Origin: Bacteroidota bacterium
Lineage (GTDB): Bacteria; Bacteroidota; Bacteroidia; Chitinophagales; Saprospiraceae
Length of the DNA stretch: 64,000 nucleotides
Reading direction: 5' to 3'
NCBI GenBank assembly: GCA_024642705.1
Contig: JAHEAQ010000012.1
Location: 1 to 64,000, forward strand
Below are positions 17,278 to 26,227 of this stretch, piece by piece; the first letter of the stretch is position 1, and each line of letters starts with the position of its first letter. The position numbers and the translations under genes are program-made. Below the pieces are notes generated by a model. The model was not told the DNA's origin. It made no database searches and worked only from the letters and a program-made list of their open reading frames with translations.

Positions 17278-18405
17278 TTAATTTCTTAAACTGTGGATGT
17301 GGTTTTCCATTATTTCAAGATAAGATTGGACAATGCTATCCCAACTGTACTCTTTTCTACATTTTGCCAATGCCTTCTCTCCCATTTCAGCCCTAATTTC
17401 ATCATTTTCAATGACTTTAATCAGAGCAGCTTTCATTTGTTCGACATCATGAGGAGGAATACAAATACCTACATCATTAGCCATTTCTAAACATCCTGTT
17501 GTATTAGATGTTATCACCGCACAACCTCTCGACATTGCTTCTAAAATAGAAATGCTAGCATTTTCATGACTGGAAACCAAGACATAAATTTTGGCTTCTT
17601 TTAATAAATTTTGATAAAGTGCAGAAGTATTGTCGATCCAACCATGAAAAGATATTTTCATCTTACTATTTTGACTAATTTTCTTCAATTCATCCATTAT
17701 AGGTCCATCTCCACAAATATGCAATTCAAAATTTTGGTCCAATTCACATGCTGCTGCAACTAAAGTCAAAAATCCTTTCCTTTTTAACAATCGTCCTGTA
17801 GAAAGGATAATATTCTTTTTAGATAGCATTGGATTACCTTCAACTTTTTCAATTCCATTCGGAATTACTAAACCATGATCAACCCCTATTTTTTTAAAAT
17901 ACAACTCTTTTAAATAAAAGGAAGGTGATACAACTTGAATGGCATTTTGGGCGATTCTCCGAATAAGTAGCGGTGTAAATTTGTGCAATAATTGAAACCT
18001 ATTTGGATTAAATCCTGGGATATCACTACCATGTATGGTTATAAAAGAAGGAATATTGAACTTCCTTTTTAGCCATAAAGTCAAAACACCTGTGGGTATT
18101 AAAAAATGACAATGGCACACATCGAAAGCATTATTTTGCAAATATTTGTTAAGAAATTTCCTTGCATTGTAGAGATAACTCAATTGTTCATGAGGATGGC
18201 AAATATTCATTTTTGATCTCAAACATGGTACACGATGAATAATCACCTTATTAATAACTTCCTTTTTTTTAAGGGTATGGTAATGCATGGTCACCACTTC
18301 CACATGATGTCCAAGTGCTACCATTCTCTCAGCTAATTCTTTGCTTACAGGGGATGCCCCGCCACCTAGAGGAGGAAATTCGTAATTCAGAACCAAAATC
18401 CTCAT
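17278..18405 (-). CDS. Glycosyltransferase family 4
   Basis: 375 residues, GT-B fold. The N-terminal loop FPPLGGGASPVSKELAERM is the usual acceptor-side glycine loop of bacterial GT4 enzymes. Then come FITIHGSDIPG, ILSTGRLLKRKGF and the EX7E signature in SHENASISILEAMSRG. It directly abuts the GT2 gene: the TAG of the GT2 gene is immediately followed by this ATG, which fixes the start and suggests coupled translation. It probably adds a sugar to the same lipid-linked glycan. Donor and acceptor are unknown. Confidence 0.88.
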   Translation of the reverse strand: MRILVLNYEFPPLGGGASPVSKELAERMVALGHHVEVVTMHYHTLKKKEVINKVIIHRVPCLRSKMNICHPHEQLSYLYNARKFLNKYLQNNAFDVCHCHFLIPTGVLTLWLKRKFNIPSFITIHGSDIPGFNPNRFQLLHKFTPLLIRRIAQNAIQVVSPSFYLKELYFKKIGVDHGLVIPNGIEKVEGNPMLSKKNIILSTGRLLKRKGFLTLVAAACELDQNFELHICGDGPIMDELKKISQNSKMKISFHGWIDNTSALYQNLLKEAKIYVLVSSHENASISILEAMSRGCAVITSNTTGCLEMANDVGICIPPHDVEQMKAALIKVIENDEIRAEMGEKALAKCRKEYSWDSIVQSYLEIMENHIHSLRN

Positions 18406-19338
18406 CTACAATTTATTTTCAGTTTCTTTTTTTATAATGTAATATCTCCTGCCGGTGTTTTCAAAATATGTTTTGATTAATATATCCATAATAAGGCCGG
18501 TTATAAAAATTAATAAACCAATCAGAAAAATAAAAAGCGTTAACAATAACCATAATGTGTCAGATAAATCCTGACCATTAAAATATTCTTTTAAGGTCAT
18601 TATCCCACTTATAAAACTCAAGAAAAACAAAAAGAGGCCAATTGTCCCCATCAAATGCAGCGGTCTAACTGCATATTTTTTCCAAAACCATACAGCAATC
18701 ATATCGATAATACCTTTTATGGATCTCGACCATTTATACTTTGTAACTCCTGCCGTCCGTGGTCTGTGGTTCACTTCTACTTCACCTAACTTAAAGCCAT
18801 TTATTTTCAAAAGTGCGGGAATGAATCTATGCATTTCTCCATATAGATTAATATCTTCAAAGCATTCTGATTTATATACTTTCAAGCTACAACCAGAATC
18901 TTGAATTCCATCATTGATGATAAATTTTCTCAGAATATTTGCTGTTCTTGAAAAGAAATGTTTGCTCATTGAATCTTTTCTGTTCTTCCTCCATCCAGAG
19001 ACTATATCTAGGTCTTCAGCGATTAATTTATTGATCAATTTAGGAATGTCAGCTGGGTCATTTTGACCATCTCCATCCATAGTGACAATATAAGGATGCT
19101 TTGCAGCCTTGATTCCAGCATCAAGAGCAGCAGTTTGACCAAATTGTTTTCTGAATTGAATCAATTTTACTGGAGCCAATTTCTTTATGATTTCAACCGA
19201 TTGATCTGTGGACGAATCATCGACAATTATGATTTCAAATGTATAATCATGCTTGTTGCATGTTTCTACAATTTCTCTATGAAGATTTGCAATATTATCC
19301 TCTTCATTCAACACTGGTATTACTACTGATATTTCCAT
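18406..19338 (-). CDS. GT2 polyprenyl-phosphate sugar transferase (GtrB/DPM1-like)
   Basis: 310 residues. The GT-A domain begins ISVVIPVLNEEDNI, has VDDSSTDQS and the metal-binding TMDGDGQNDP, and GWRKNR. Two C-terminal membrane helices follow (about 228-252 and 262-290), as in GtrB and related dolichyl- or undecaprenyl-phosphate glucose/mannose synthases. Such enzymes make the polyprenyl-phosphate sugar donor used by GT-C/YfhO-type enzymes on the outer face, so a functional link with the YfhO protein in this cluster is a reasonable inference. It is the first gene of a two-gene minus-strand operon. Confidence 0.88.
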   Translation of the reverse strand: MEISVVIPVLNEEDNIANLHREIVETCNKHDYTFEIIIVDDSSTDQSVEIIKKLAPVKLIQFRKQFGQTAALDAGIKAAKHPYIVTMDGDGQNDPADIPKLINKLIAEDLDIVSGWRKNRKDSMSKHFFSRTANILRKFIINDGIQDSGCSLKVYKSECFEDINLYGEMHRFIPALLKINGFKLGEVEVNHRPRTAGVTKYKWSRSIKGIIDMIAVWFWKKYAVRPLHLMGTIGLFLFFLSFISGIMTLKEYFNGQDLSDTLWLLLTLFIFLIGLLIFITGLIMDILIKTYFENTGRRYYIIKKETENKL

Positions 19339-19641
19339 AATTAATATTAATGCAATTTATTGGTATTATCCAACTTATATAGGCCAATTTATTACATATG
19401 TTTTAAAAAATAGGTGTTGAGTGAAGAAAAATATGATATTCTTAGTCAATTTAACTTCATTGTAATGTATTATCATTTAATTTGCACCATAATCGATTCA
19501 GATTAAGAAAAGAAACCTTTTTAGCCAAAAATTACTTTTGGATACTTAAGTTATTGGCATTTTAAAATCATAAAAAGAGAATAAATTTCAATAATGAATT
19601 TAGAATAATATTTCCAAAAATGATTTATTTTTCAAAACACT
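19339..19641. other. 303-base divergent intergenic region
   Basis: Very AT-rich spacer between the minus-strand GT2 operon and the sulfotransferase gene. No open frame, hairpin or repeat was recognised; it presumably carries divergent promoters. Confidence 0.4.
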
Positions 19642-20466
19642 ATGTCTGATAAAATTAAACTTATATATATTGCTGGAAATAGCTTTAGCGGATCTACTTT
19701 ACTTTCATTTTTAGTTGGTTCTAATCCAACAGTTGAAAACTTAGGGGAATTAAAATTTTTCGACAAAAAAAAAGACAAAAACTGCACTTGCGGTCAAACA
19801 AAAATCAACTGTGAATTTTGGAAACATTTTGATCAAGGCGAATACAACCTTACTCCAAAGTTGACCCTAATAGAGAAATATACTTTTTTGATTAAAACAT
19901 TATTAGGACTTAAAATTAAGAATACAAACAATAATCAATTTGATGATTTAAAATTAATTCAAGATTTGTACAAAGAAAAACTTGCTACAAATCCAGATAT
20001 GACCTTTATATTGGATAGTTCTAAAAGTATATGGAGGTTGAATCAATTGGTTCAATTCGAAGAAATCGAATTGTATGTCATTTATATTAAAAGGGGAATT
20101 TACGCGAATATTGCTTCTATGAAAAAAAGACCAAGGTTTAACTTTTTCAGAGCACTCTACACTTACAAATTCAAACATCTTCTGATAAAGAAATACCTCA
20201 AATTGCATAAATTAAGTCATATAAACATTGAGCATGAGGATGTATGTGCGGATGCCCAAAAGGAGTTAGACAAAATTGGCAAACAACTTAAATTGACTTT
20301 TGAAAATTATGAGGAGAACTTAAAAAATAGGAAATTTCATGTTACGTCAGGAAATTATGGCACAAACAAACAAATTCTTAAGGGTTTCGAAGGTGTTAAC
20401 AATGAGGTTTCTACTTATCCAAACCTTAGCAAACTTCAATTAAAAATTCTCGATTTATTAAGTTAA
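19642..20466 (+). CDS. Sulfotransferase-family protein
   Basis: 274 residues. The first strand and loop YIAGNSFSGSTLLSFLVGSN form a P-loop-like 5'-phosphosulfate-binding motif, and LDSSKSIWRLNQL followed by IYIKRGIYANIAS corresponds to the 3'-phosphate-binding region of PAPS sulfotransferases. A pair of cysteines, CTCGQTKINC (about residues 49-58), between the two is an unusual small motif, perhaps metal- or disulfide-forming, seen in some bacterial relatives. No signal peptide, so cytoplasmic. Its position at the end of the glycosyltransferase cluster suggests that the glycan or its lipid precursor may be sulfated; this is inference. Confidence 0.78.
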   Translation: MSDKIKLIYIAGNSFSGSTLLSFLVGSNPTVENLGELKFFDKKKDKNCTCGQTKINCEFWKHFDQGEYNLTPKLTLIEKYTFLIKTLLGLKIKNTNNNQFDDLKLIQDLYKEKLATNPDMTFILDSSKSIWRLNQLVQFEEIELYVIYIKRGIYANIASMKKRPRFNFFRALYTYKFKHLLIKKYLKLHKLSHINIEHEDVCADAQKELDKIGKQLKLTFENYEENLKNRKFHVTSGNYGTNKQILKGFEGVNNEVSTYPNLSKLQLKILDLLS

Positions 20467-20495
20467 TTAAGCCTTTATTCGCCCAAACCACCACA

Positions 20496-20536
20496 AAATA
20501 ATTTCAAAATTTTCTCTGCAAACATTTCAATTATTT
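20496..20536. terminator. Weak AT-rich hairpin between convergent genes
   Basis: AAATAATT (20496-20503) and AATTATTT (20529-20536) can pair over a 25-base loop between the sulfotransferase and the convergent oxidoreductase. It is AT-only and weak. Confidence 0.25.
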
Positions 20537-20537
20537 G

Positions 20538-21899
20538 TTAAAGCAAATAACTTGGATGCTTCCAATCTCCTCGATAAGGTCGTTTCAGCAATGCAGTAGA
20601 TTCTGAATCATTAACAATAGTTTTTGAAATTGGGTCATAAATTAATGGTCTATCCGCAATAAGAGCTAAATTAGCTAGTATGCAAGATGTAGTTGATATA
20701 TGTCCTTCTTCAATATCAGCTACAGGTTTAGTACCATCCTGAATAGAAGAAAGAAAATTGAGCATATGCCTTCTAGTTGCTGGTGCCACATGGATTTCAA
20801 TTCCCTTTTCGGTTACATCTTCAGGAAATTCTTCCTTTTCAAAAAGAACTTGCTGTTTTATAGGATTGCTTCCATTTCGAGGTGTAAATTCAAATTTGTG
20901 TACATCCGCTTTCAATGTCCCATTTTCTCCAAAAATTTTTAGTGCCCACGGATATTCTGGATCTGGAGCATCACCCCATGTTCTATGTTGCCAAACAACA
21001 TTCAACTCATCGAATTCGAAAACAGCTGTTTGGGTATCTGTAATATTAGAATTGCTTTGCTTTTGCACATAAATTCCACCTTCAGAGCTTATTTTCTTTG
21101 GCCATTTCAAATCAAGCATCCATCTTACAGTATCTAACATATGAACACACATGTCTCCAACTATCCCATTTCCATACTCCATATAAGCTCTCCATCTTCT
21201 GTGCGGTAGACCATCAAATCCTCGCATTGGAGCAGGACCACACCAAAAATCATAATCAAAATATTCCGGCACTTCCATTATAGGAGGATTATCATTGAAT
21301 CTCATATGATAGTAGCAACAAATTTCGACATGCGCCACTTTGCCCAAAAGGCCTTCATCAACAATATTTTTTTTCGCATCTACAAGATGAGGAGTGCTCC
21401 TTCTTTGCGTTCCTATCTGTACTGTTCTATTGAATTTTCTTGCTTCTTTTAAGATAGATTCACCCTCTAAAACATCCAAGCTAATTGGCTTCTGGAGATA
21501 TACATGTGCTCCGGAATGGATAGCTTCTATTGCTTGCAAAGCATGCCAATGATCAGGGGACCCAATCAGAACAATATCAAGATCTTTCTCTGCCAACATT
21601 TTTTGGTAATCCGTAAATAGCCTAGGTTTTTTGCCCGATTTTTGACGCTGACTAATTAAATTTGCAGCTTCTTCAAGCATATTTTTATCCACATCACAAA
21701 TTGAAACTACTTCTACAGGGGATACTTGAATTAATCTAAGGACGTCAGATTTTCCATACCATCCAGCACCAATCAATCCAACTCTTAAACTCTTGAATGA
21801 ATTCAAAATATCCATTCCATTCAATCCAAAATATGACATTGCCAGAGCGGCAGATGACGTTTTTAGAAAATTTCTTCTATTGATGTAAAATTGCTCCAT
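20538..21899 (-). CDS. Tat-exported Gfo/Idh/MocA-family oxidoreductase
   Basis: 453 residues. The N-terminus has a twin-arginine signal (NRRNFLKTSSAALAMSYFG, R8-R9), so the folded, cofactor-loaded enzyme is exported. The Rossmann domain begins at about residue 37 with VGLIGAGWYGKSDV, and the family motif around the active-site lysine is LQKPISLDV. The C-terminal domain has the YFDYDFWCGPAP segment common in Bacteroidota members, which act on sugars or glycan fragments with tightly bound NAD(P). The substrate is unknown. It is transcribed alone. A TAACTTTG box at 21905-21912, just before the ATG, could be a promoter -7 element, but its -33 partner is not at normal spacing. Confidence 0.88.
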   Translation of the reverse strand: MEQFYINRRNFLKTSSAALAMSYFGLNGMDILNSFKSLRVGLIGAGWYGKSDVLRLIQVSPVEVVSICDVDKNMLEEAANLISQRQKSGKKPRLFTDYQKMLAEKDLDIVLIGSPDHWHALQAIEAIHSGAHVYLQKPISLDVLEGESILKEARKFNRTVQIGTQRRSTPHLVDAKKNIVDEGLLGKVAHVEICCYYHMRFNDNPPIMEVPEYFDYDFWCGPAPMRGFDGLPHRRWRAYMEYGNGIVGDMCVHMLDTVRWMLDLKWPKKISSEGGIYVQKQSNSNITDTQTAVFEFDELNVVWQHRTWGDAPDPEYPWALKIFGENGTLKADVHKFEFTPRNGSNPIKQQVLFEKEEFPEDVTEKGIEIHVAPATRRHMLNFLSSIQDGTKPVADIEEGHISTTSCILANLALIADRPLIYDPISKTIVNDSESTALLKRPYRGDWKHPSYLL

Positions 21900-21974
21900 G
21901 TTACCAAAGTTAACAATTTTACATTAAATATTTAGCACAAAAAAAATGAGTATACTTAACAGCTTAAAAATAAC

Positions 21975-24413
21975 TTAACCGCCAGATGACACTCGTTTTG
22001 CTTCATCTTCAATTCCAGTATTTCTCTTTCTAGATTTAACATTAGAATTTCCAAAATTGTAGCTCAGACTTAAACTTGCGCGTCTACTATCATGTATTCC
22101 CATTCCCTCTGCTCTAAGACCATTATATTCAGAATAACCTGTCCATCCAGATTTTAGAAATATGTCATTCATACTAATTCTTACATTCATTGCTTCATTG
22201 AAGAATTTCTTTTGAAGACCTAGATTCAAACTCCAAGTTTCTCTGTATTTAAAAACGCCACCCCAAACTCCGGGGCCTGAAAAATAACCCGAAATCTCCC
22301 CTTTTAATCCGAAAGGTAAACTAAATGTACTCTGTTGAAAAATGGAATAGGTGAATGCCTGAACATCTACCACAGCTCCTTCACCATAATCTGCTTGATT
22401 GTTAAGATATGCACTGTTTATATTCAAGTACATATTCCACCATTTTGAAATATCCACAGGTGCAGAAATATTCGCACTATAAATGGTTTGCTTTGTAAGA
22501 TTCTCCCAGGTAATGTATCCAGCTCTTGGATCTATTTCATCTGGACCAAACAATCTGGTAATTTGATCCAAAGTTTTGCTGTAGGATAATTTAAAGTTAT
22601 ATCTATAAAATAAAGAATATCCTAATTCAATATTATTTACAATTTCTGGTCTTAGAAATGGATTACCCTTATTGAAAGAAAGTTCACTTACTTGTACTCT
22701 GAATGGATTCAGCACATTGTAATCTGGCCTATTTATTCTTCTTCCATAATTCACTGAAACTATATTTTCTGGGTTTATTTGGTAAGTTAAACCTGCACTA
22801 GGAAAAAAATTCAAATAATTTAATTCTACAGGATCTTCATTTAACTCCACAAGAAAAGCCTTTAGGTCTCCAGTAGCAATTGTTTTTTCTGCTCTTAAAC
22901 CTCCAGAAAAATTAAGCTTTTTGGAAATGGGTCTTGCGTAAGAGAGATATCCAGCATAAACATTCTCATCGTAAAGAAAATTATTAGATCTTCTTGGATT
23001 TAGTATCTCTGTTGTTAACGGTACATCATAAAATAAGAAGGTATTATCAGTGGTCACCTTACTGAATTTAGAACCAACACCAACTTTCCCTCCTAATATT
23101 TCTTTCTCATAATCTAATTTAAGCGTTATGATATCAATTTCAACAGGCGTATCATAAGCACTATTTGCTTTGGAAGTAATTTCAGTTTCTTGGGGATTGT
23201 AATATAGATTGGGCTGATCGTTTTCACTATTGTTTCTAAATCTTCCATAATCGAAATCAATATTCAAAGAATTTGCTTTAGTGCTGTACGCATAATTGAT
23301 ATTGTAAGTTGATCTTTTAGCAGTAGATAAGCCAGTGTTTTGTGCAATTAGGATGCTATCAATTTTTGAAGAAGAATTCGAAGAAGCTATTTCATTTCTA
23401 TAAGATGAATTGGCATCTCTAATACCATCCCCTGCACTTATTAAAAAACCAATGGTTTGGTTTTTAGTTAAGAAAAAATCTGTTCCCCATCTCAAGTTTA
23501 AATCTTTGCTATTCCATAATCTTAGATCATTCTCACGAAGTACAATTCCATTTTGATAATTAACAAAATTAGTTTCGTGATATCCGTCTCCAAAACCATA
23601 TCCAAGCGTGCCAAAAGTATTCAATATTTTATTCCTGTAGTTTCCAGAACCGTTGAAAGAAGCTCTACCATATTTGCCATAACTTCCAGTTGCACTTAAT
23701 GAACCATTATAGCCAATATTTTTATCTTTTTTCAACCTAATGTCAATGATTCCAGCATTTCCTTCAGCTTCGTACTTAGCGCCAGGATTGGTGATAATTT
23801 CTATTTTATCAATTTGCTCTGCAGGCAAATTTGTCAAATAATTGGTTAAGTCTGTTCCAGATAAGGGCAGTCTTCGACCATCTACATAAATTAAAACTCC
23901 AGACCTACTCAAAACGGAAATATTATCGTTATTATCAATCAAAACACCAGGTGCTTTCCTCAATAAACTAAAGCCGTTATCTCCTGCACTATTTATAGTT
24001 CCTTCAACATTAAATATTGTTCGATCAGGCTTAATTTCTACCATAACTCTAGAAGCTGTTATTAAAGCCTCATCTAGCTGAACAGAAGTTGGGATAAATG
24101 AAATTTTTCCTAGATCAACAAGCTTTGTCTTTTCATTAATCGTAAGGTTAGTTATGATTAAATTTTCAAAACCAATATAACTTGCTTCTAAATAATAATT
24201 GCCATACGGAATTTTCAAAAATGAAATGACACCTTGTTCATTTGTTGTTTCTACTTTTACCATGATGCTATCAGCTTCCCCCATCAACAAAACATTGGCA
24301 AAAACTATTGGATTGGATTCATTATCCAGCAGTTGAGCCTTAATTTGACCATCTTGTGCTTTTGAAAAAGAAAGAAAAATCAATATGAAAAAGAAAGAAA
24401 AATATAACTTCAT
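21975..24413 (-). CDS. Outer-membrane beta-barrel receptor (TonB-receptor-like, PF14905 type)
   Basis: 812 residues. A Sec signal peptide (1-19, SKAQ) is followed by a CarboxypepD-regulatory-like beta domain (about 22-100: IKAQLLDNESNPIVFANVLL, then GNYYLEASYIGF), then a plug-like region (LLRKAPGVLIDNNDNISV, GVLIYVDGRRLPL, IITNPGAKYEAEGNAGIIDI) and a long barrel of alternating strands. This is the 'outer membrane beta-barrel family' seen in many Bacteroidota, related to TonB-dependent receptors but without a SusD partner here. No clear TonB box was identified. The cargo is unknown. Neighbours on the same strand are a methyltransferase upstream and an oxidoreductase downstream, with gaps of about 75 bases each. 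Confidence 0.87.
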   Translation of the reverse strand: MKLYFSFFFILIFLSFSKAQDGQIKAQLLDNESNPIVFANVLLMGEADSIMVKVETTNEQGVISFLKIPYGNYYLEASYIGFENLIITNLTINEKTKLVDLGKISFIPTSVQLDEALITASRVMVEIKPDRTIFNVEGTINSAGDNGFSLLRKAPGVLIDNNDNISVLSRSGVLIYVDGRRLPLSGTDLTNYLTNLPAEQIDKIEIITNPGAKYEAEGNAGIIDIRLKKDKNIGYNGSLSATGSYGKYGRASFNGSGNYRNKILNTFGTLGYGFGDGYHETNFVNYQNGIVLRENDLRLWNSKDLNLRWGTDFFLTKNQTIGFLISAGDGIRDANSSYRNEIASSNSSSKIDSILIAQNTGLSTAKRSTYNINYAYSTKANSLNIDFDYGRFRNNSENDQPNLYYNPQETEITSKANSAYDTPVEIDIITLKLDYEKEILGGKVGVGSKFSKVTTDNTFLFYDVPLTTEILNPRRSNNFLYDENVYAGYLSYARPISKKLNFSGGLRAEKTIATGDLKAFLVELNEDPVELNYLNFFPSAGLTYQINPENIVSVNYGRRINRPDYNVLNPFRVQVSELSFNKGNPFLRPEIVNNIELGYSLFYRYNFKLSYSKTLDQITRLFGPDEIDPRAGYITWENLTKQTIYSANISAPVDISKWWNMYLNINSAYLNNQADYGEGAVVDVQAFTYSIFQQSTFSLPFGLKGEISGYFSGPGVWGGVFKYRETWSLNLGLQKKFFNEAMNVRISMNDIFLKSGWTGYSEYNGLRAEGMGIHDSRRASLSLSYNFGNSNVKSRKRNTGIEDEAKRVSSGG

Positions 24414-24491
24414 TTACACTAATTTAGATTTAATCGCAAAGTTGAAAGAATAAAGATAAACTGAAAAATTTTATCGATAAAACTTCAACAT

Positions 24492-25304
24492 TTAAGGATG
24501 TATTTTAGTAGAACTAAAAATGTTTTCCTTGATAGCATGAATGGCCGAAACATTATATTTAATGCAGTTACCATTCAAATCCAATGGTTCCTCAACCATT
24601 AAATCAAAATTATAATGCTCAATTTTAAAATTATTTTTAGAAATCTGAGCGAGAAGTTTATCACTTGGATGAAAATCTTTCCAATGAGATTCTGAAGAAA
24701 AGTTTAAAGGCGATATTAAAATAAAACTTCCTCCATCTTTTAAAATTCTAAAGGATTCTTCAAGAAAAAGAGAGGGTTCTTTCAATCTATCAAAAAGAAA
24801 ACTACTTATTATGAGGTCGATAGAGTTGTTGGCAAATGGAGTTTTTTCGGCCTTGGACAATAGAAACTCAACATGATTAAATTGGGTTGGCGGTTGGATA
24901 TTAATTTTAGGAAATCCACTTGATGGAATCCAAAGTTCAAATTGTTTTTTAAGGTTCCAAAATTCATTTGCGAATTTCAACATCTGATAACTATAATCTA
25001 ACCCCAAAACTTGTGCATTTCGGAATTGGTTAGCTAGATGAGCAGCCATTCTTCCAGTTCCACACCCGGCATCTAAAATGACTTTAAATTCTCTTCCTAT
25101 CAACTCTTTTTCAACCCAATCCAAAACAGACTGATGAGCATATTTGGACCAAAAGGTATCAGCCAAATGAATAAATGCATTTTTCTGCACAGCCTCAAAA
25201 AAATATTCGTATTTGTCATTTTTAACTTGGGATTCTGATTTTAGGCAATAAAAAGGAATATTTTTCCTTTTTACTATGGGTTTGGATGCGAAAATCTGAC
25301 TCAT
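24492..25304 (-). CDS. Class I SAM-dependent methyltransferase
   Basis: 270 residues. The glycine-rich SAM motif I is VILDAGCGTGRMAAHLA at about residue 76. Motif II-like acidic residues are in VLGLDYSYQML, and ELSKAEKTPFANNSIDLIIS-like sequence forms motifs III-IV, matching the Methyltransf_11/UbiE-BioC group. No signal peptide. The first 65 residues resemble a small helical cap. The target (small molecule, lipid or quinone) cannot be told. It precedes the beta-barrel receptor gene on the same strand. Confidence 0.8.
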   Translation of the reverse strand: MSQIFASKPIVKRKNIPFYCLKSESQVKNDKYEYFFEAVQKNAFIHLADTFWSKYAHQSVLDWVEKELIGREFKVILDAGCGTGRMAAHLANQFRNAQVLGLDYSYQMLKFANEFWNLKKQFELWIPSSGFPKINIQPPTQFNHVEFLLSKAEKTPFANNSIDLIISSFLFDRLKEPSLFLEESFRILKDGGSFILISPLNFSSESHWKDFHPSDKLLAQISKNNFKIEHYNFDLMVEEPLDLNGNCIKYNVSAIHAIKENIFSSTKIHP

Positions 25305-25445
25305 CGATAGGGGTTAAATGACAATTATTATCCTTAATGGAATAAAATTTTAATAATAAACCTTGTAAGATATTGATTGTTAAATATGTTAATTATATAT
25401 TATTATTTGTAATTGACAAAACACTTATGAGAAAATCTGATTATT

Positions 25446-25480
25446 TTTGTTTTAAATAGGAACTTGATTGATTATATTTG
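25446..25480 (+). promoter_or_regulatory. Candidate Bacteroidota promoter for the thioredoxin-like gene
   Basis: TATATTTG at 25473-25480 fits the Bacteroidota -7 box TAnnTTTG. A TTTG lies at 25446-25449, 23 bases upstream, slightly long for the -33 element. The position argues that the gene starts at ATG 25517, since an earlier in-frame TTG (25478) would lie inside the box. Confidence 0.4.
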
Positions 25481-25516
25481 TTTTTCCAAATAAGAACTAC
25501 TAAAAAAATTGAAAAA

Positions 25517-26032
25517 ATGAAAAGTACATTTTTAAAAATATTTGTCTTTACAATGATTGCGATTTCTGGCAATACATTGTTCGCTCAAGCTGCTGCTAAA
25601 GATGATTACAAAGCTCATCAAGAAGGCTGGATCGTAAATCTTGACGATGCCTATGAAATATCTAAAAAAACTGGAAAACCAATTATGGCTAACTTTACAG
25701 GTAGTGATTGGTGTGGCTGGTGCAAAAGATTAAGTGCAAATGTTTTCGTTCATGACGAATTCAAAAAATGGGCTGAAAAAAATGTGGTTCTTTTAGAATT
25801 AGATTTTCCAAGATCTATTCAAATTCCAATGAAGTATCGTCAACAAAATCAAAATCTTCAACAAGCCTTCCGTGTTACAGGCTTTCCAACGATATGGGTT
25901 TTCAATCTTGAAAAAGATGCAAACTCTAATCAATTTAATATAGAAGCACTTGGAAAAACAGGTTATACGAATACTGTTGCAGAATTTACTGCTGGTGTAG
26001 ATCAAATGATCAAAAAGAAAGAAGGACAATAA
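25517..26032 (+). CDS. Exported thioredoxin-like protein
   Basis: 171 residues from ATG 25517. This start gives a clean Sec signal (1-24, NTLFAQ); an in-frame TTG at 25478 would add 13 codons but overlaps the likely promoter box. The thioredoxin fold carries the redox motif C66-G-W-C69 (GSDWCGWCKRL) and the cis-proline segment TGFPTIWVF. The form fits Thioredoxin_7/DUF255-like periplasmic thioredoxins, which reduce or isomerise disulfides in envelope proteins. It is monocistronic as far as can be seen. Confidence 0.88.
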   Translation: MKSTFLKIFVFTMIAISGNTLFAQAAAKDDYKAHQEGWIVNLDDAYEISKKTGKPIMANFTGSDWCGWCKRLSANVFVHDEFKKWAEKNVVLLELDFPRSIQIPMKYRQQNQNLQQAFRVTGFPTIWVFNLEKDANSNQFNIEALGKTGYTNTVAEFTAGVDQMIKKKEGQ

Positions 26033-26227
26033 TTAATATTATTTCTGATTTCTGAGGCTGAAACTTCTCTTTCTCCAATTATATTGGTGGCTATTCTATA
26101 GTAAAGCATTGATTGTTTTGCAATTAATAAACTATTTACTTGTTATAAATCTTGAAATTATTCCTTTCTTTTTAAGGAAATGATCATATTCGCTTTTTAA
26201 AAATGAAATTTTCCAATTAAGAAATAG

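Noticed and set aside
25478-25516. Upstream TTG start for the thioredoxin-like protein
   Set aside because: It would lie inside the likely promoter -7 box and push the signal peptide 13 residues in.
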